NCBI RefSeq assembly: GCF_011043735.1
Contig: NZ_JAAKGV010000020.1
Coordinates: 62,001-126,000 of the forward strand
Direction: 5' to 3'
Length of the DNA stretch: 64,000 nt
Source of the DNA: Methylobacterium sp. DB0501
GTDB lineage: Bacteria > Pseudomonadota > Alphaproteobacteria > Rhizobiales > Beijerinckiaceae
The translations under genes were made by a program, and so were the position numbers. Shown in pieces: positions 44,387 to 52,264 of the stretch. The notes under the pieces are model-generated. The model was given only the letters and a program-made list of their open reading frames with translations, ran no database searches and was not told where the DNA came from. Each line of letters opens with the position of its first letter. Position 1 is the first letter of the stretch.

Positions 44387-44524
44387 TCACGTCGCGATGG
44401 ACACGACGTAGAGCACCGCCGCGATGACCAGGATGCAGATCGCCAGCTTGACCTGCGCGTCGTCCGCGGGCGGGAGGTCGCTCCCCGTACGGGCGGGGGC
44501 TCGTCGGTCGAACGCTCGGTGCAA
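44387..44524 (-). CDS. Possible single-helix membrane protein
   Basis: 45 codons from a TTG at 44524. After a polar stretch (DRRAPARTGSDLPPADD) comes one clear membrane helix KLAICILVIAAVLYVVSIAT at the end. No good start codon or ribosome site is visible, and the frame is open upstream without ATG. Confidence 0.4.
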   Translation of the reverse strand: MHRAFDRRAPARTGSDLPPADDAQVKLAICILVIAAVLYVVSIAT

Positions 44525-44675
44525 CGGATCGGAGGTGATCGGGCATGGCCGGATCCTGGTGAACTCACCCGTTCAGTAGAAGTGGGGGGCCCGGGGTCGG
44601 TCCATGATCTGGAACAAGGCCGGCCCGTTCGCGGCCGCACCCTGGCCCGTTTGTGGCCAAGGGGCCGGTGCCGCG

Positions 44676-46010
44676 CTAGGCCGGGCGCAGCGCAGCGGTG
44701 CCCAGCATGGCGAGGACGGCGAGCAGCATGCAGGCTGTGGCCAGCCACCCGAGCAGCCTCAGCGGCCCACGCACCGCGAACGCGCCCATGACGTCGGTCC
44801 GGGCCGCCGCCAGCATCATCACCGCCATGACCGGCACCGCGATGACGCCGTTGACCACCGCGCTCCAGTAGAGCGCGCGGATCGGGTCGACCGCGCCCAG
44901 ACTGATCACCATGCCCACCAGCGTCGCGAGCGCCACCGTGCCGTAGAAGGCGCGCGCTTCCAGGAGGCGCCGGCCGAAGCCCACGGGCCAGCGCCGCGCC
45001 TCGCCGACCGCGTAGGCCGCCGATCCCGCGAGCACCGGCACCGCCAGCAGCCCGGTCCCGACGACGCCCAGCGCGAAGACCGTCGCCGAGAACGGGCCGG
45101 CCAGCGGACGCAGCGCCTCCGCGGCCTGGGACGAGGTCTGGATGGCGGTGACGCCATTCGGGTGCAGCACGGCGGCGGCGGTGACCATGATGGCGAGCGC
45201 CACGAGGTTCGAGAAGGTCATCCCGACGAGGGTATCGATCCTGATTCGACGCAGGGCGCTCCGGCCCTGCTCGGGCGCGTGCAGCAGGTCCCTCCGCCGC
45301 GGGAAGGCGTGCAGGTCCTCGGCCTCCTCCGCCGCTTGCCAGAAGAAGAGGTACGGGCTGATCGTGGTCCCGAAGAGCGCCACCAAGGTGGTGAGGCTGC
45401 CATCGCTGACGTCAAGCCGCGGCAGGGCCATCGCCATTCCGAGGTCCCGCCAGGAGACGTGGGCGAAGATCACGACGCCCAGATAGGCGAAGAGGCTCAG
45501 CGTCAGCCACTTCAGGACGGCGACGTAGCGGGCGTACCGCAGGACGACCTGCATGAACACGCAGGTGCCGGCGAACAGGACGACGTAGAGCCAGCGCGGG
45601 CCCGGCAGCAGCAGGTTCAGCGCGTCCGCCATGGCGCCGAGGTCGGCCCCCAGGTTCAAGATGTTGGCCGCCAGCAGCAGCAGCACGACGGCCTGGAGCA
45701 GGCCGTTCGGGTAGTGCGCGCGTAGCACGCCGGCGATGCCGTAGCCGGTGGTGCGGCCGATCCGGGCCGAGACCATCTGCACTGCCGCCATCAGCGGCAG
45801 GGTGTAGAGCATGGTCCAGCACAGGCCGTAGCCGAGCTGCGCCCCGGCCTGCCCGTAGGTGGCGATGCCGCTCGGGTCGTCGTCCGAGGCGCCGGTGATC
45901 AGGCCGGGTCCGAGGACGCGCAGCAGGCGCGGCTTCGACGGCCCGACAGCGGGGCTCGGCGCCTCAGGATCGTCGAGCTCCCGAGCTGCTGGCAGCGCGG
46001 AAGCGCTCAC
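44676..46010 (-). CDS. Nramp-related divalent metal transporter
   Basis: 444 residues, about 11 membrane helices. Helix 1 has GPGLITGASDDDPSGIATYGQAG: the metal-site DPGN of true Nramp is replaced by DPSGI, as in the Nramp-related Mg/Mn carriers. Helix 6 has LVALFGTTISPYLFFWQAAEEAED. The GTG start at 46010 overlaps the stop of the upstream small gene (GTGA), so the pair is coupled. A role in Mg or Mn supply is inferred from the family. Confidence 0.85.
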   Translation of the reverse strand: MSASALPAARELDDPEAPSPAVGPSKPRLLRVLGPGLITGASDDDPSGIATYGQAGAQLGYGLCWTMLYTLPLMAAVQMVSARIGRTTGYGIAGVLRAHYPNGLLQAVVLLLLAANILNLGADLGAMADALNLLLPGPRWLYVVLFAGTCVFMQVVLRYARYVAVLKWLTLSLFAYLGVVIFAHVSWRDLGMAMALPRLDVSDGSLTTLVALFGTTISPYLFFWQAAEEAEDLHAFPRRRDLLHAPEQGRSALRRIRIDTLVGMTFSNLVALAIMVTAAAVLHPNGVTAIQTSSQAAEALRPLAGPFSATVFALGVVGTGLLAVPVLAGSAAYAVGEARRWPVGFGRRLLEARAFYGTVALATLVGMVISLGAVDPIRALYWSAVVNGVIAVPVMAVMMLAAARTDVMGAFAVRGPLRLLGWLATACMLLAVLAMLGTAALRPA

Positions 46011-46264
46011 GCCGCCGGCTCCAGCGGCGCAGCAGCGGCTCCGGGACGCTTCGCGCGCGCCACCCGCAGGGCCGCGGCCAGGTCGTCGCGGTCGGTGCCG
46101 TAGCGGCGGCAGAGGGCGTCCAGCCAAGGCATCGGTCCGGCATCGGCATCCCGGATCTCGGAATACGGGACGTGGTACATATCGTCGAGGGCCTCAATCC
46201 CATAATCGGTGACCGCCCATTGGCGGCCCCGCCAATGCACGCGCGCAGTCGATTCTTGTTTCAT
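46007..46264 (-). CDS. Small hypothetical protein coupled to the Nramp-related gene
   Basis: 85 residues: WRGRQWAVTDYGIEALDD, YHVPYSEIRDAD and LCRRYGTDRDDLAAALRVARAKR. It looks like a compact soluble protein; family not recognised. Its stop overlaps the transporter start and it follows the KYLVTFHK-family gene by 10 bases, so the three form an operon that would start at the FNR-like box at 46549. Confidence 0.65.
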   Translation of the reverse strand: MKQESTARVHWRGRQWAVTDYGIEALDDMYHVPYSEIRDADAGPMPWLDALCRRYGTDRDDLAAALRVARAKRPGAAAAPLEPAA

Positions 46265-46274
46265 CTGGATCCCG

Positions 46275-46490
46275 TCAGGCGGCCTGTTCGGTGAGCTCGA
46301 TAACTTCGCAGGTGTCGGCCCGCAGCCGCCAGTCGGACACGCCGGCGGCTTCGCGGAACATCGCCTTGGCCGCGTAGGCGGCGGCGACGTCCGAGCCGGC
46401 GCTCACGACCGCCTGCCGCTGCACGACGCGATGGTCGTGGCCGATGTCGTCGGGAACGGTCTTGTGGAAGGTGACAAGGTACTTGCGCAT
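46275..46490 (-). CDS. Small conserved protein, KYLVTFHK family (copy 2)
   Basis: 71 residues, paralogue of the gene at 1149-1364 (shared MxKYLVTFHK, DHxxVQ, DWRLRADTCEV and double-Ala end). Function unknown. It is the first gene of a likely operon with the small protein and the Nramp-related transporter. A near-perfect FNR/FixK box lies about 65 bases upstream, so low-oxygen expression is likely (inference). Confidence 0.82.
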   Translation of the reverse strand: MRKYLVTFHKTVPDDIGHDHRVVQRQAVVSAGSDVAAAYAAKAMFREAAGVSDWRLRADTCEVIELTEQAA

Positions 46491-46548
46491 CCCGCGCCCC
46501 CGCTGGCTTCGATGCCGGAGGGGGTATCGTCGACGCGGTCATGCCGCC

Positions 46549-46562
46549 TTGATCCATCGCAA
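46549..46562 (-). promoter_or_regulatory. FNR/FixK-like box upstream of 46490
   Basis: On the minus strand TTGCGATGGATCAA: one mismatch to TTGA-N6-TCAA. The TTGC form recurs at 47117, 49348 and 51402. Confidence 0.55.
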
Positions 46563-47116
46563 ATGCGATGGCCCAGGCCATCGGTGAGCGATCCGGGACG
46601 CGGCGGTGCCGCCAGTTGTGCCCCCCTTCCCAACGTCATGCCCCATGACGGGCCTGGAAGTGGGAGACGATGAGGGCTGACGTCCAGGTGGACGAGGTTC
46701 CATGATCCACAAACATGCTGCCCGAGAGCGTGCCGGAGCGGCGGTTCGTCGAGGCTGGGGCCATCATCAGGTCCGGCGAGACGGTGGCCGCCGTGCGGAT
46801 CGGCCAGGCCGCTGCACGGCATCGTCTCGCCCGCCGCGGGACGCCTGCACGTCATGATCCCGCCGAACGGGGTATCCCGGCCGTACCATCGCCGGGACGC
46901 GGCACAAGGCCTCCGGGGGCGGCCGCGTCCCAGACGAAGGGGGCTGCGGCACTCGCCTGCCTGGCCTGGGCCGTCGCCGATGGTCCCGCGTCGGAGGCTG
47001 GCCCATCGCCGCATGGACATCCCGCCGGCGTCACGTGGTCGGCGCCCGGGTTGCACGAGTGCGGCTTCCTGGGCCTGACGCGCGACGAACATCCCTGAAC
47101 ACGGTGCGATGGCACC
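46563..47116. other. Long stretch without a convincing gene
   Basis: Over 500 bases with several open frames on both strands but no start support or family. A short plus-strand piece near 46840-46900 reads like a regulator fragment (RLHVMIPPNGVSRPYHRRDA), with frame changes around it. It could be a degraded gene. Confidence 0.3.
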
Positions 47117-47130
47117 TTGCGCTGGATCAA
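47117..47130 (+). promoter_or_regulatory. FNR/FixK-like box upstream of the YdcH-like gene
   Basis: TTGCGCTGGATCAA, one mismatch to consensus, about 110 bases before the ATG at 47239. Identical to the boxes at 49348-49361 and (minus strand) 51402-51415. Confidence 0.55.
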
Positions 47131-47238
47131 GGATGGCGCGGCCCCGGCTCGGCCAGGATGTCGTCCACGGGGCCGGAGCCGCGCGTACGTCGCCGCGGGT
47201 CCTTTGATCGAACGAGGCCCCTCGCAAGGAGCTTACGC

Positions 47239-47484
47239 ATGTCGCACGTCCCTCACGACCTCGCCGCGGAGTTCCCGGGCCAGGCAGGCCGCATCCAGGC
47301 GCTGAAGCATGCGGACGACCGGTTCGCGGACCTGGTCGAGCGCTACCACGTCGTCAACCGCGCCCTGCACCGAATGGAGGAGCGCATCGAGCCCGTGTCC
47401 GAGGAGACCGAGCGGGCCTCGCGCCTGGAGCGGCTGCATCTCAAGGACGAGATCGCCCGCGCCCTCGCCGCAGTGACCGCCTGA
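47239..47484 (+). CDS. YdcH/DUF465 family small protein
   Basis: 81 residues: HDLAAEFPGQAGRIQALKH, FADLVERYHVVNRALHRMEE, LERLHLKDEIARAL. This matches DUF465 (YdcH), a short helical hairpin of unknown function common in proteobacteria. AAGGAG lies about 8 bases before the ATG. It precedes ppk2 and may share its promoter; a FNR-like box lies upstream. Confidence 0.82.
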   Translation: MSHVPHDLAAEFPGQAGRIQALKHADDRFADLVERYHVVNRALHRMEERIEPVSEETERASRLERLHLKDEIARALAAVTA

Positions 47485-47540
47485 GGCACGGGACGGGGTC
47501 CGCAGCCGCCGTTTGGGCGCTGGCAATGGAGGTGACGAAC

Positions 47541-48584
47541 ATGACGGACGCAACGGGACAGCGGACCACGATGATCGGCCTCGGCCAGTCCGCGACCCCA
47601 GAGGATGAGGCGGCGTCCCGAGCGGCGGACCGGGTGCCGCCGGATGGGTTGCCGGCACCCGACGCGAACGGCCGGAATGCGGACGCGGAAGTGCAGCCCG
47701 GATCGTCGCGGTCGGCCTTCGCAGAGCGCCACGATCCCGAGGCGGTCCGCCGAGCCTTCGAGACGGGCGAGTATCCTTACAGGACGCGCCTGACCGAGAA
47801 GGCTTACCAGGCGCACGTGCTGCCGCTGCAGATCGAGCTGCTCAAGCTCCAGAACTGGGTCAAGGAAGCGGGCGAGAAGGTCGTCGTGCTCTTCGAGGGG
47901 CGTGACGCCGCGGGCAAGGGCGGCACGATCAAGCGCTTCATGGAGCACCTCAACCCGCGCGGCGCCCGCGTCGTCGCCCTGGAGAAGCCGAGCGAGCGTG
48001 AGCGCACGCAGTGGTACTTCCAGCGCTACGTCCAGCAGTTGCCCGCCGCGGGCGAGATCGTGTTCTTCGACCGCTCCTGGTACAACCGCGCCGGCGTCGA
48101 GCGCGTGATGGGGTTCTGCACCGCGCACGAGTACCTGGAGTTCATGCGGCAGGCGCCCGAACTCGAACGCATGCTGGTCCGCTCCGGCATCCGCCTCGTC
48201 AAGTTCTGGTTCTCGGTCACGCGCGAGGAGCAGCTGCGCCGCTTCGAGGCGCGCGAGCGCGATCCCCTGAAGCATTGGAAGCTGTCGCCCATCGACCGGG
48301 CCTCCCTCGACAAGTGGGACGCCTATACCGAGGCCAAGGAGGCGATGTTCTTCTACACCGACACCGCGGACGCGCCCTGGACCGTGGTGAAGTCTGACGA
48401 CAAGCGGCGGGCGCGGCTGAACGCCATGCAGTTCTTCCTGGCCGCGATGCCCTACCCGGACCGCGATCCGCACGTCGTGCACGGGCCCGACCCACACATC
48501 GTCGGCTCGACCGGGGCCGTCCTCGGCCAGCATGCGGGCCTGCTCGACCGGGCCGTTCACCCGGACATGCGGCGGGGTGGCTGA
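47541..48584 (+). CDS. ppk2: Polyphosphate kinase 2
   Basis: 347 residues from ATG 47541, placed 5 bases after GGAGGTGA. The PPK2 domain spans about 85-320: Walker A GRDAAGKGGTIKRF near 123, YVQQLPAAGEIVFFDRSWYNRAGVERVMGF with Walker B and the lid, and HWKLSPIDRASLDKWDAYTEAK. It transfers phosphate between polyphosphate and nucleotides; whether GDP or ADP is preferred is not visible. The N-terminal 75 residues are disordered. A role in energy storage under low oxygen fits its neighbours. Confidence 0.92.
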   Translation: MTDATGQRTTMIGLGQSATPEDEAASRAADRVPPDGLPAPDANGRNADAEVQPGSSRSAFAERHDPEAVRRAFETGEYPYRTRLTEKAYQAHVLPLQIELLKLQNWVKEAGEKVVVLFEGRDAAGKGGTIKRFMEHLNPRGARVVALEKPSERERTQWYFQRYVQQLPAAGEIVFFDRSWYNRAGVERVMGFCTAHEYLEFMRQAPELERMLVRSGIRLVKFWFSVTREEQLRRFEARERDPLKHWKLSPIDRASLDKWDAYTEAKEAMFFYTDTADAPWTVVKSDDKRRARLNAMQFFLAAMPYPDRDPHVVHGPDPHIVGSTGAVLGQHAGLLDRAVHPDMRRGG

Positions 48585-48646
48585 CAGCTCCGGGAGGCCG
48601 CCTGACCGGTGAACCGAGCAGACGTTCGGAGCGCCCTCCGTCCCGC

Positions 48647-48898
48647 TCATGTCGCCGCCTCGCGTTCGGCCGCGGCCATCATGTCGGCCACGCGTGGCGA
48701 GAACCTGCGGACCGCCGCCAGGACCTCGCGGTCGCCGCCGCGCAGCATCCACGTCTCCATCGAGGCCTGGAGGCCGGAGCCATCGTACAGGCGCAGCGCG
48801 GTCAGGAAGGTCCTGCGGTGCCGGACGCGCCTGACCCTGGTCACCTCCCGCCACCGGATCATGAGCCCTCGGCCGTCGTGGATGCCGTCGACGACCAC
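48647..48898 (-). CDS. Hypothetical protein, about 83 residues
   Basis: Starts at a GTG (VVVDGIHDGRGLMIRW); the frame is open a little further back. It has alternating strands (REVTRVRRVRHRRTFLTALRLYDG) and a C-terminal helix, a pattern like a small PH-type fold, and no cysteine. Family not recognised. It lies after the two-helix membrane protein on the same strand, 39 bases from its stop, so the two may be an operon. Confidence 0.5.
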   Translation of the reverse strand: MVVDGIHDGRGLMIRWREVTRVRRVRHRRTFLTALRLYDGSGLQASMETWMLRGGDREVLAAVRRFSPRVADMMAAAEREAAT

Positions 48899-48937
48899 CG
48901 TGTACGGCGCCCGGCCCGTCGCCAGCCGCCACGACCA

Positions 48938-49189
48938 TCAAGCCGAGAAGGCGGTCAGCGCCGCTGCCAGGAGGCCGAGAAGCACGACGCCGGCGACGTT
49001 CAGGAAATGCGCCCGCAGCGCGAGCGCCACGCCCGCCACGCCGCCGATGGCGAGGAGGAGCACGGGTACGAGCTGGACGGTTCCGAGCCGCAGGGTAACG
49101 GCATCGGCCGGCGGGCGAAGGGACCTACTGGGCGCCTCGTCGGACCGAGGATATCTCACGGGTGCGCTCCGAACTCTCGGTCGGGACAT
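48938..49189 (-). CDS. Small membrane protein with two helices
   Basis: 83 residues from ATG 49189: a polar basic N-terminus, then two hydrophobic helices (VQLVPVLLLAIGGVAGVALA and FLNVAGVVLLGLLAAALTAF). It is a hairpin membrane protein without a known family. The gene is divergent from the FNR-type regulator at 49447, and the box at 49348 lies between them, so it could be co-controlled. Confidence 0.5.
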   Translation of the reverse strand: MSRPRVRSAPVRYPRSDEAPSRSLRPPADAVTLRLGTVQLVPVLLLAIGGVAGVALALRAHFLNVAGVVLLGLLAAALTAFSA

Positions 49190-49347
49190 CGTCGGTTCCG
49201 TCGTGCGCCCTGGAATGGCGCCCGCGGGCGCAACGCGGTGAGAGGCGAATCCGGCCGATGACAGTGTCGGCACCGTCCGCCTCGGCCGCAAGCCGTGCGG
49301 GCGAGGCGAACGGTGCCGAGGACGGTGCCTCGCGCCCCGTGCCGCCC

Positions 49348-49361
49348 TTGCGCTGGATCAA
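49348..49361 (+). promoter_or_regulatory. FNR/FixK-like box upstream of the second FNR gene
   Basis: TTGCGCTGGATCAA, one mismatch, centred about 92 bases before the ATG of the FNR-type gene; autoregulation or FixK control is likely. Confidence 0.55.
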
Positions 49362-49446
49362 TGCACGGCGTGTCCCGTGGCTCATCCTCCGCGCGGCGGG
49401 AAACGACCGGGAGGGGCCCGGCAGACCCGACCGTGCGGGAGGCGGC

Positions 49447-50187
49447 ATGCTGGTCGATACGGGCTCGTGCGGGAGGATCCCCCATGCCTGCCACCATGGG
49501 CGCTCCGAGAACGGCTGCGCCGACTGCAAGGTGCGCCTGATCAGCGTCTGCTCGGTCCTGGAACTGGACGAACTGGAGGAGTTGGAGGCGCTCAGCCACC
49601 ACCTCACCCTCGACAAGGGCCAGGCCCTGTTCGGCCAGGACGAGCCGGCAGGCTTCGTCTTCAATGTCATCGAGGGAGCCCTGCGCCTCACCCGCCTGCT
49701 CCCGGACGGACGGCGCCACGTGATGGGCTTCGCCCTGCCGGGCGACTTCCTCGGCCTCGCCCTGCAGGAGCGCCACTCGGTCTCGGCCGAGGCGCTGGGG
49801 CCGGTGAAGACCTGCCGCTTCGCCCGCCAGGACTTCGCCGCCGTGGTCGAGACCAAGCCGCACCTGCTCAGGAGCCTGCACGAGCGGGCCGGCCACGAGC
49901 TGAACCTCGCTCAGGAGCAGATGCTTCTCCTCGGCCGCAGGACGGCCGAGGAGAAGGTCGCCACCTTCCTGCTGTCGTTGCGGGCTCGCTACGCCCGGGC
50001 CGGCCATTCGTCCGTCACGGTCGAACTGCCGATGGGCCGCCAGGACATGGCCGACCACCTCGGGCTGACCATCGAGACGGTCAGCCGCATGCTGTCACGC
50101 CTCGACCGGGCGCATGCCATCCTGCTCGTGCCCGGCGGCGTGCGCCTGCTCGACCTCCCGCGGCTGGAGGCGATGGCGGCTGGTTGA
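49447..50187 (+). CDS. fnrN: FNR/FnrN-type oxygen-sensing regulator
   Basis: 246 residues from ATG 49447 with GGGAGG just upstream; the frame is open back to 49162 but that part has no family match. The cluster motif CADCKVRLISVC (C-x2-C-x7-C) and Cys in PVKTCRFARQ near 120 are the four [4Fe-4S] ligands of FnrN/FnrL. HTH PMGRQDMADHLGLTIETVSRML has E-x2-SR for TTGA half-sites. So the window has two cluster-type FNRs plus FixK. It is convergent with the cytochrome c gene. Confidence 0.88.
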   Translation: MLVDTGSCGRIPHACHHGRSENGCADCKVRLISVCSVLELDELEELEALSHHLTLDKGQALFGQDEPAGFVFNVIEGALRLTRLLPDGRRHVMGFALPGDFLGLALQERHSVSAEALGPVKTCRFARQDFAAVVETKPHLLRSLHERAGHELNLAQEQMLLLGRRTAEEKVATFLLSLRARYARAGHSSVTVELPMGRQDMADHLGLTIETVSRMLSRLDRAHAILLVPGGVRLLDLPRLEAMAAG

Positions 50188-50194
50188 TGCCGCC

Positions 50195-50524
50195 TCACCG
50201 CTCAAGCGTCTTGAGGTAGGCGATCAAGGCCTCCGCCTGATCAGGCTCGAAGCGGAACTCCGGCATGGTCGGATGTCCCGTGCGGATGCCCTCGGTGAGC
50301 GCCTCGGCGAGGTCCTCGACCGGGTAGCGCTCGTGGAGCGTCCGGAACGGCGGGGCTTGCCGGAGCGGGCTTACCCCCGTCCGGCCGACGGCGTGGCAAC
50401 GTGCGCACTCCGTACGCGCCAGGGCGCGGCCGCGCTTGACCCGCTCGTCCCAGGCGGCGGCGGGGACGGCCGCGAGGCACATCAGGAGCGCGGACGCCGT
50501 CGCGATGGCAGGTGCCGTGCCCAT
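50195..50524 (-). CDS. Small c-type cytochrome
   Basis: 109 residues. A signal peptide (ATASALLMCLAAVPAAA) is followed by one haem site ECARCHAVG near 40; a Met ligand may be in HPTMPEFRF near 86. It is a periplasmic monohaem class I cytochrome, possibly an electron donor for the cbb3 oxidase (inference). The ATG shares bases with the stop of the universal stress gene (TGATG), so the pair is coupled and under the box at 51402. Confidence 0.85.
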   Translation of the reverse strand: MGTAPAIATASALLMCLAAVPAAAWDERVKRGRALARTECARCHAVGRTGVSPLRQAPPFRTLHERYPVEDLAEALTEGIRTGHPTMPEFRFEPDQAEALIAYLKTLER

Positions 50525-51336
50525 CAGTGGCTCATCAGGCAGCAGAGCGGGGAGGCCCGCAGGATGTCCCGGGTCACGCCGCCGAACAACCATTCCCGAA
50601 GCCGCGAGTGGCCGTAGCCGCCCATCACGATCAGGTCGGCTTCCTCACGCTTCGCGAAGCGCAGGACCGCGTCCGCGACCGCGCCGCCCGGGGCGTCCAG
50701 CAGGTTCATGGTGATGTGCGCCCCGTGGCGGCACAGTAACTCGGAGACCTCCTCGGCGCCTTCGAAGCGGGCATCGCTGCCGGCCGCCGCGACGAAGACC
50801 TGGTCCGCGCGCCCGATGAACGGCAGCGCGGCCGAGACGGCGCGACGCGCCTCGGGCGCATCCTTCCAGGCGATGACGATGCGGGCGGCGGCCAGGTGCT
50901 CGACGCCCGGCGGCACGACCAGCACGGGACGCCCGGCTTCCATCAGCACCGCACCCGGGTCGGGCACCATGGCGTTGGGCGCCGCGCGCGGCGCGTCGCG
51001 TCCGACCACGAGCAGGTCAGTGCCGCGCGCCTGCCGGACGAGGAAGGCCTCGGCCCCGTCCTCGGCCTGCCGCCAGCCGGTGCGGAGGTCGCCTCCGGCA
51101 GCCGCCTGGAACACGTCCCTGGCCCGGTCGAGCTCGCCGGCCAGCTTGGCGCGCTCCGCGTCGTAGGCGGCCTGCGCCTCCCCGAGGTCGCCGGTGGGAC
51201 CGGGACTGGGCAGCTTACGGGCCGCGACACCGGTGAGCGCGGCCTCGAAGCGTCGCGCGAGGTCCGCTGCGAGGCCGACGCGGCGGGCGGCCGCCTCGCT
51301 GGTGTCAAGGGCGACCATGATGCTGGCGATGGACAT
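50524..51336 (-). CDS. Universal stress protein, UspA family
   Basis: 270 residues with two Usp-like halves: SIMVALDTSEAAARRVGLAADLA at the start, and at the end DLIVMGGYGHSRLREWLFGG near 245, the G-x2-G-x9-G ATP-binding loop of UspA. The first half has the short form DLLVVGRDAP. Many such tandem Usp proteins are induced by FNR-type regulators at low oxygen, and a box lies 66 bases upstream of the start. It is coupled to the cytochrome gene. Confidence 0.85.
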   Translation of the reverse strand: MSIASIMVALDTSEAAARRVGLAADLARRFEAALTGVAARKLPSPGPTGDLGEAQAAYDAERAKLAGELDRARDVFQAAAGGDLRTGWRQAEDGAEAFLVRQARGTDLLVVGRDAPRAAPNAMVPDPGAVLMEAGRPVLVVPPGVEHLAAARIVIAWKDAPEARRAVSAALPFIGRADQVFVAAAGSDARFEGAEEVSELLCRHGAHITMNLLDAPGGAVADAVLRFAKREEADLIVMGGYGHSRLREWLFGGVTRDILRASPLCCLMSH

Positions 51337-51401
51337 TGAACGTCTCCGGCTCGGGATGGAAGATCCTTGAAGGCTGTCTCACCGATCCATGAGGATGATC
51401 C

Positions 51402-51415
51402 TTGATCCAGCGCAA
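51402..51415 (-). promoter_or_regulatory. FNR/FixK-like box upstream of usp
   Basis: Minus strand TTGCGCTGGATCAA, one mismatch to consensus; identical to the boxes at 47117 and 49348. Confidence 0.55.
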
Positions 51416-51469
51416 AACCGGCTGGCTCTTCGGGGCGGTCGCTGCGCGAGCCCGGACAAGCTTGGCCGT

Positions 51470-51483
51470 TTGACCTCGATCAA
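51470..51483 (+). promoter_or_regulatory. FNR/FixK box upstream of ompW
   Basis: TTGACCTCGATCAA, a full TTGA-N6-TCAA match, centred about 80 bases before the ATG at 51556. Confidence 0.75.
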
Positions 51484-51555
51484 AGACGTCTGGTTCCGGG
51501 ATGGGCGAGTGGACGCGCAGCCGAACGCGGCCCTGTCCCGAGACCGAACGAAACC

Positions 51556-52242
51556 ATGCGCAAGAAAACCCTCCTCGTCGCCACGGCCGCCATACTGGCC
51601 TGCGGCCTCCCAGGCGCCCACGCCGCCGACCTGCCGACCTTCGCCGCGGCACCGACCCTGGAGCCGGCGCTGACGACGTGGTCGCCCTGGCTCGTGCGCG
51701 TGCGTGCGCTCGGCGTCCTGCCCGACGCGGGCGCCCGCCTCTCGGCCGGGGGAGCCCCGCTCTCCGGCGCCGGCGTGGCCATCACCGACTCGGCCATCCC
51801 GGAACTCGACATCTCGTACTTCTTCACCCGAAACGTCTCCGCCGAGCTGATCCTGGGCGTGACGCGGCACGGCATCCAGGGTGCCGGCACCCTGGCGGGC
51901 ACCCGCATCGGCACCACCTGGATCCTGCCGCCGACGCTGACCCTGCAGTACCACTTCGACGGGTTCGGCCCGCTGAAGCCGTATGTGGGCGCGGGCGTGA
52001 ACTACTCGATCTTCTTCGGCGAGCGGGAGCGGGGCGGCTTCACCGGCTTTCGCCTCTCGAACAGCGTCGCGCCCGCCTTGCAAGTCGGCTTCGACTACAT
52101 GCTCGACGAGCACTGGGGTGTGAACGTCGACGTGAAGAAGCTCTTCCTCGACACGAAGGTGAAGCTCAACGCCGGCGCGGTCCGCGGTCGCGTCGACATC
52201 GACCCGTGGATCGTCGGCGCCGGTATCACCTACCGGTTCTGA
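51556..52242 (+). CDS. ompW: OmpW-family outer membrane protein
   Basis: 228 residues: signal peptide (MRKKTLLVATAAILACGLPGAHA), then an eight-strand barrel pattern. WSPWLVRVRALGVLPD, ELDISYFFTRNVSAELILGVTRH, TLTLQYHFDG.GPLKPYVGAGVNYSIFF and a final aromatic strand ending YRF are the OmpW signature. OmpW is a small porin or hydrophobic channel, often strongly induced by FNR. The full box upstream agrees. Confidence 0.9.
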   Translation: MRKKTLLVATAAILACGLPGAHAADLPTFAAAPTLEPALTTWSPWLVRVRALGVLPDAGARLSAGGAPLSGAGVAITDSAIPELDISYFFTRNVSAELILGVTRHGIQGAGTLAGTRIGTTWILPPTLTLQYHFDGFGPLKPYVGAGVNYSIFFGERERGGFTGFRLSNSVAPALQVGFDYMLDEHWGVNVDVKKLFLDTKVKLNAGAVRGRVDIDPWIVGAGITYRF

Positions 52243-52264
52243 AGAGGTCGGCCGGAGCGCCTTG

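Noticed and set aside
46403..47227. 274-codon minus-strand frame
   Set aside because: It overlaps the KYLVTFHK gene in another frame and shows no family pattern.
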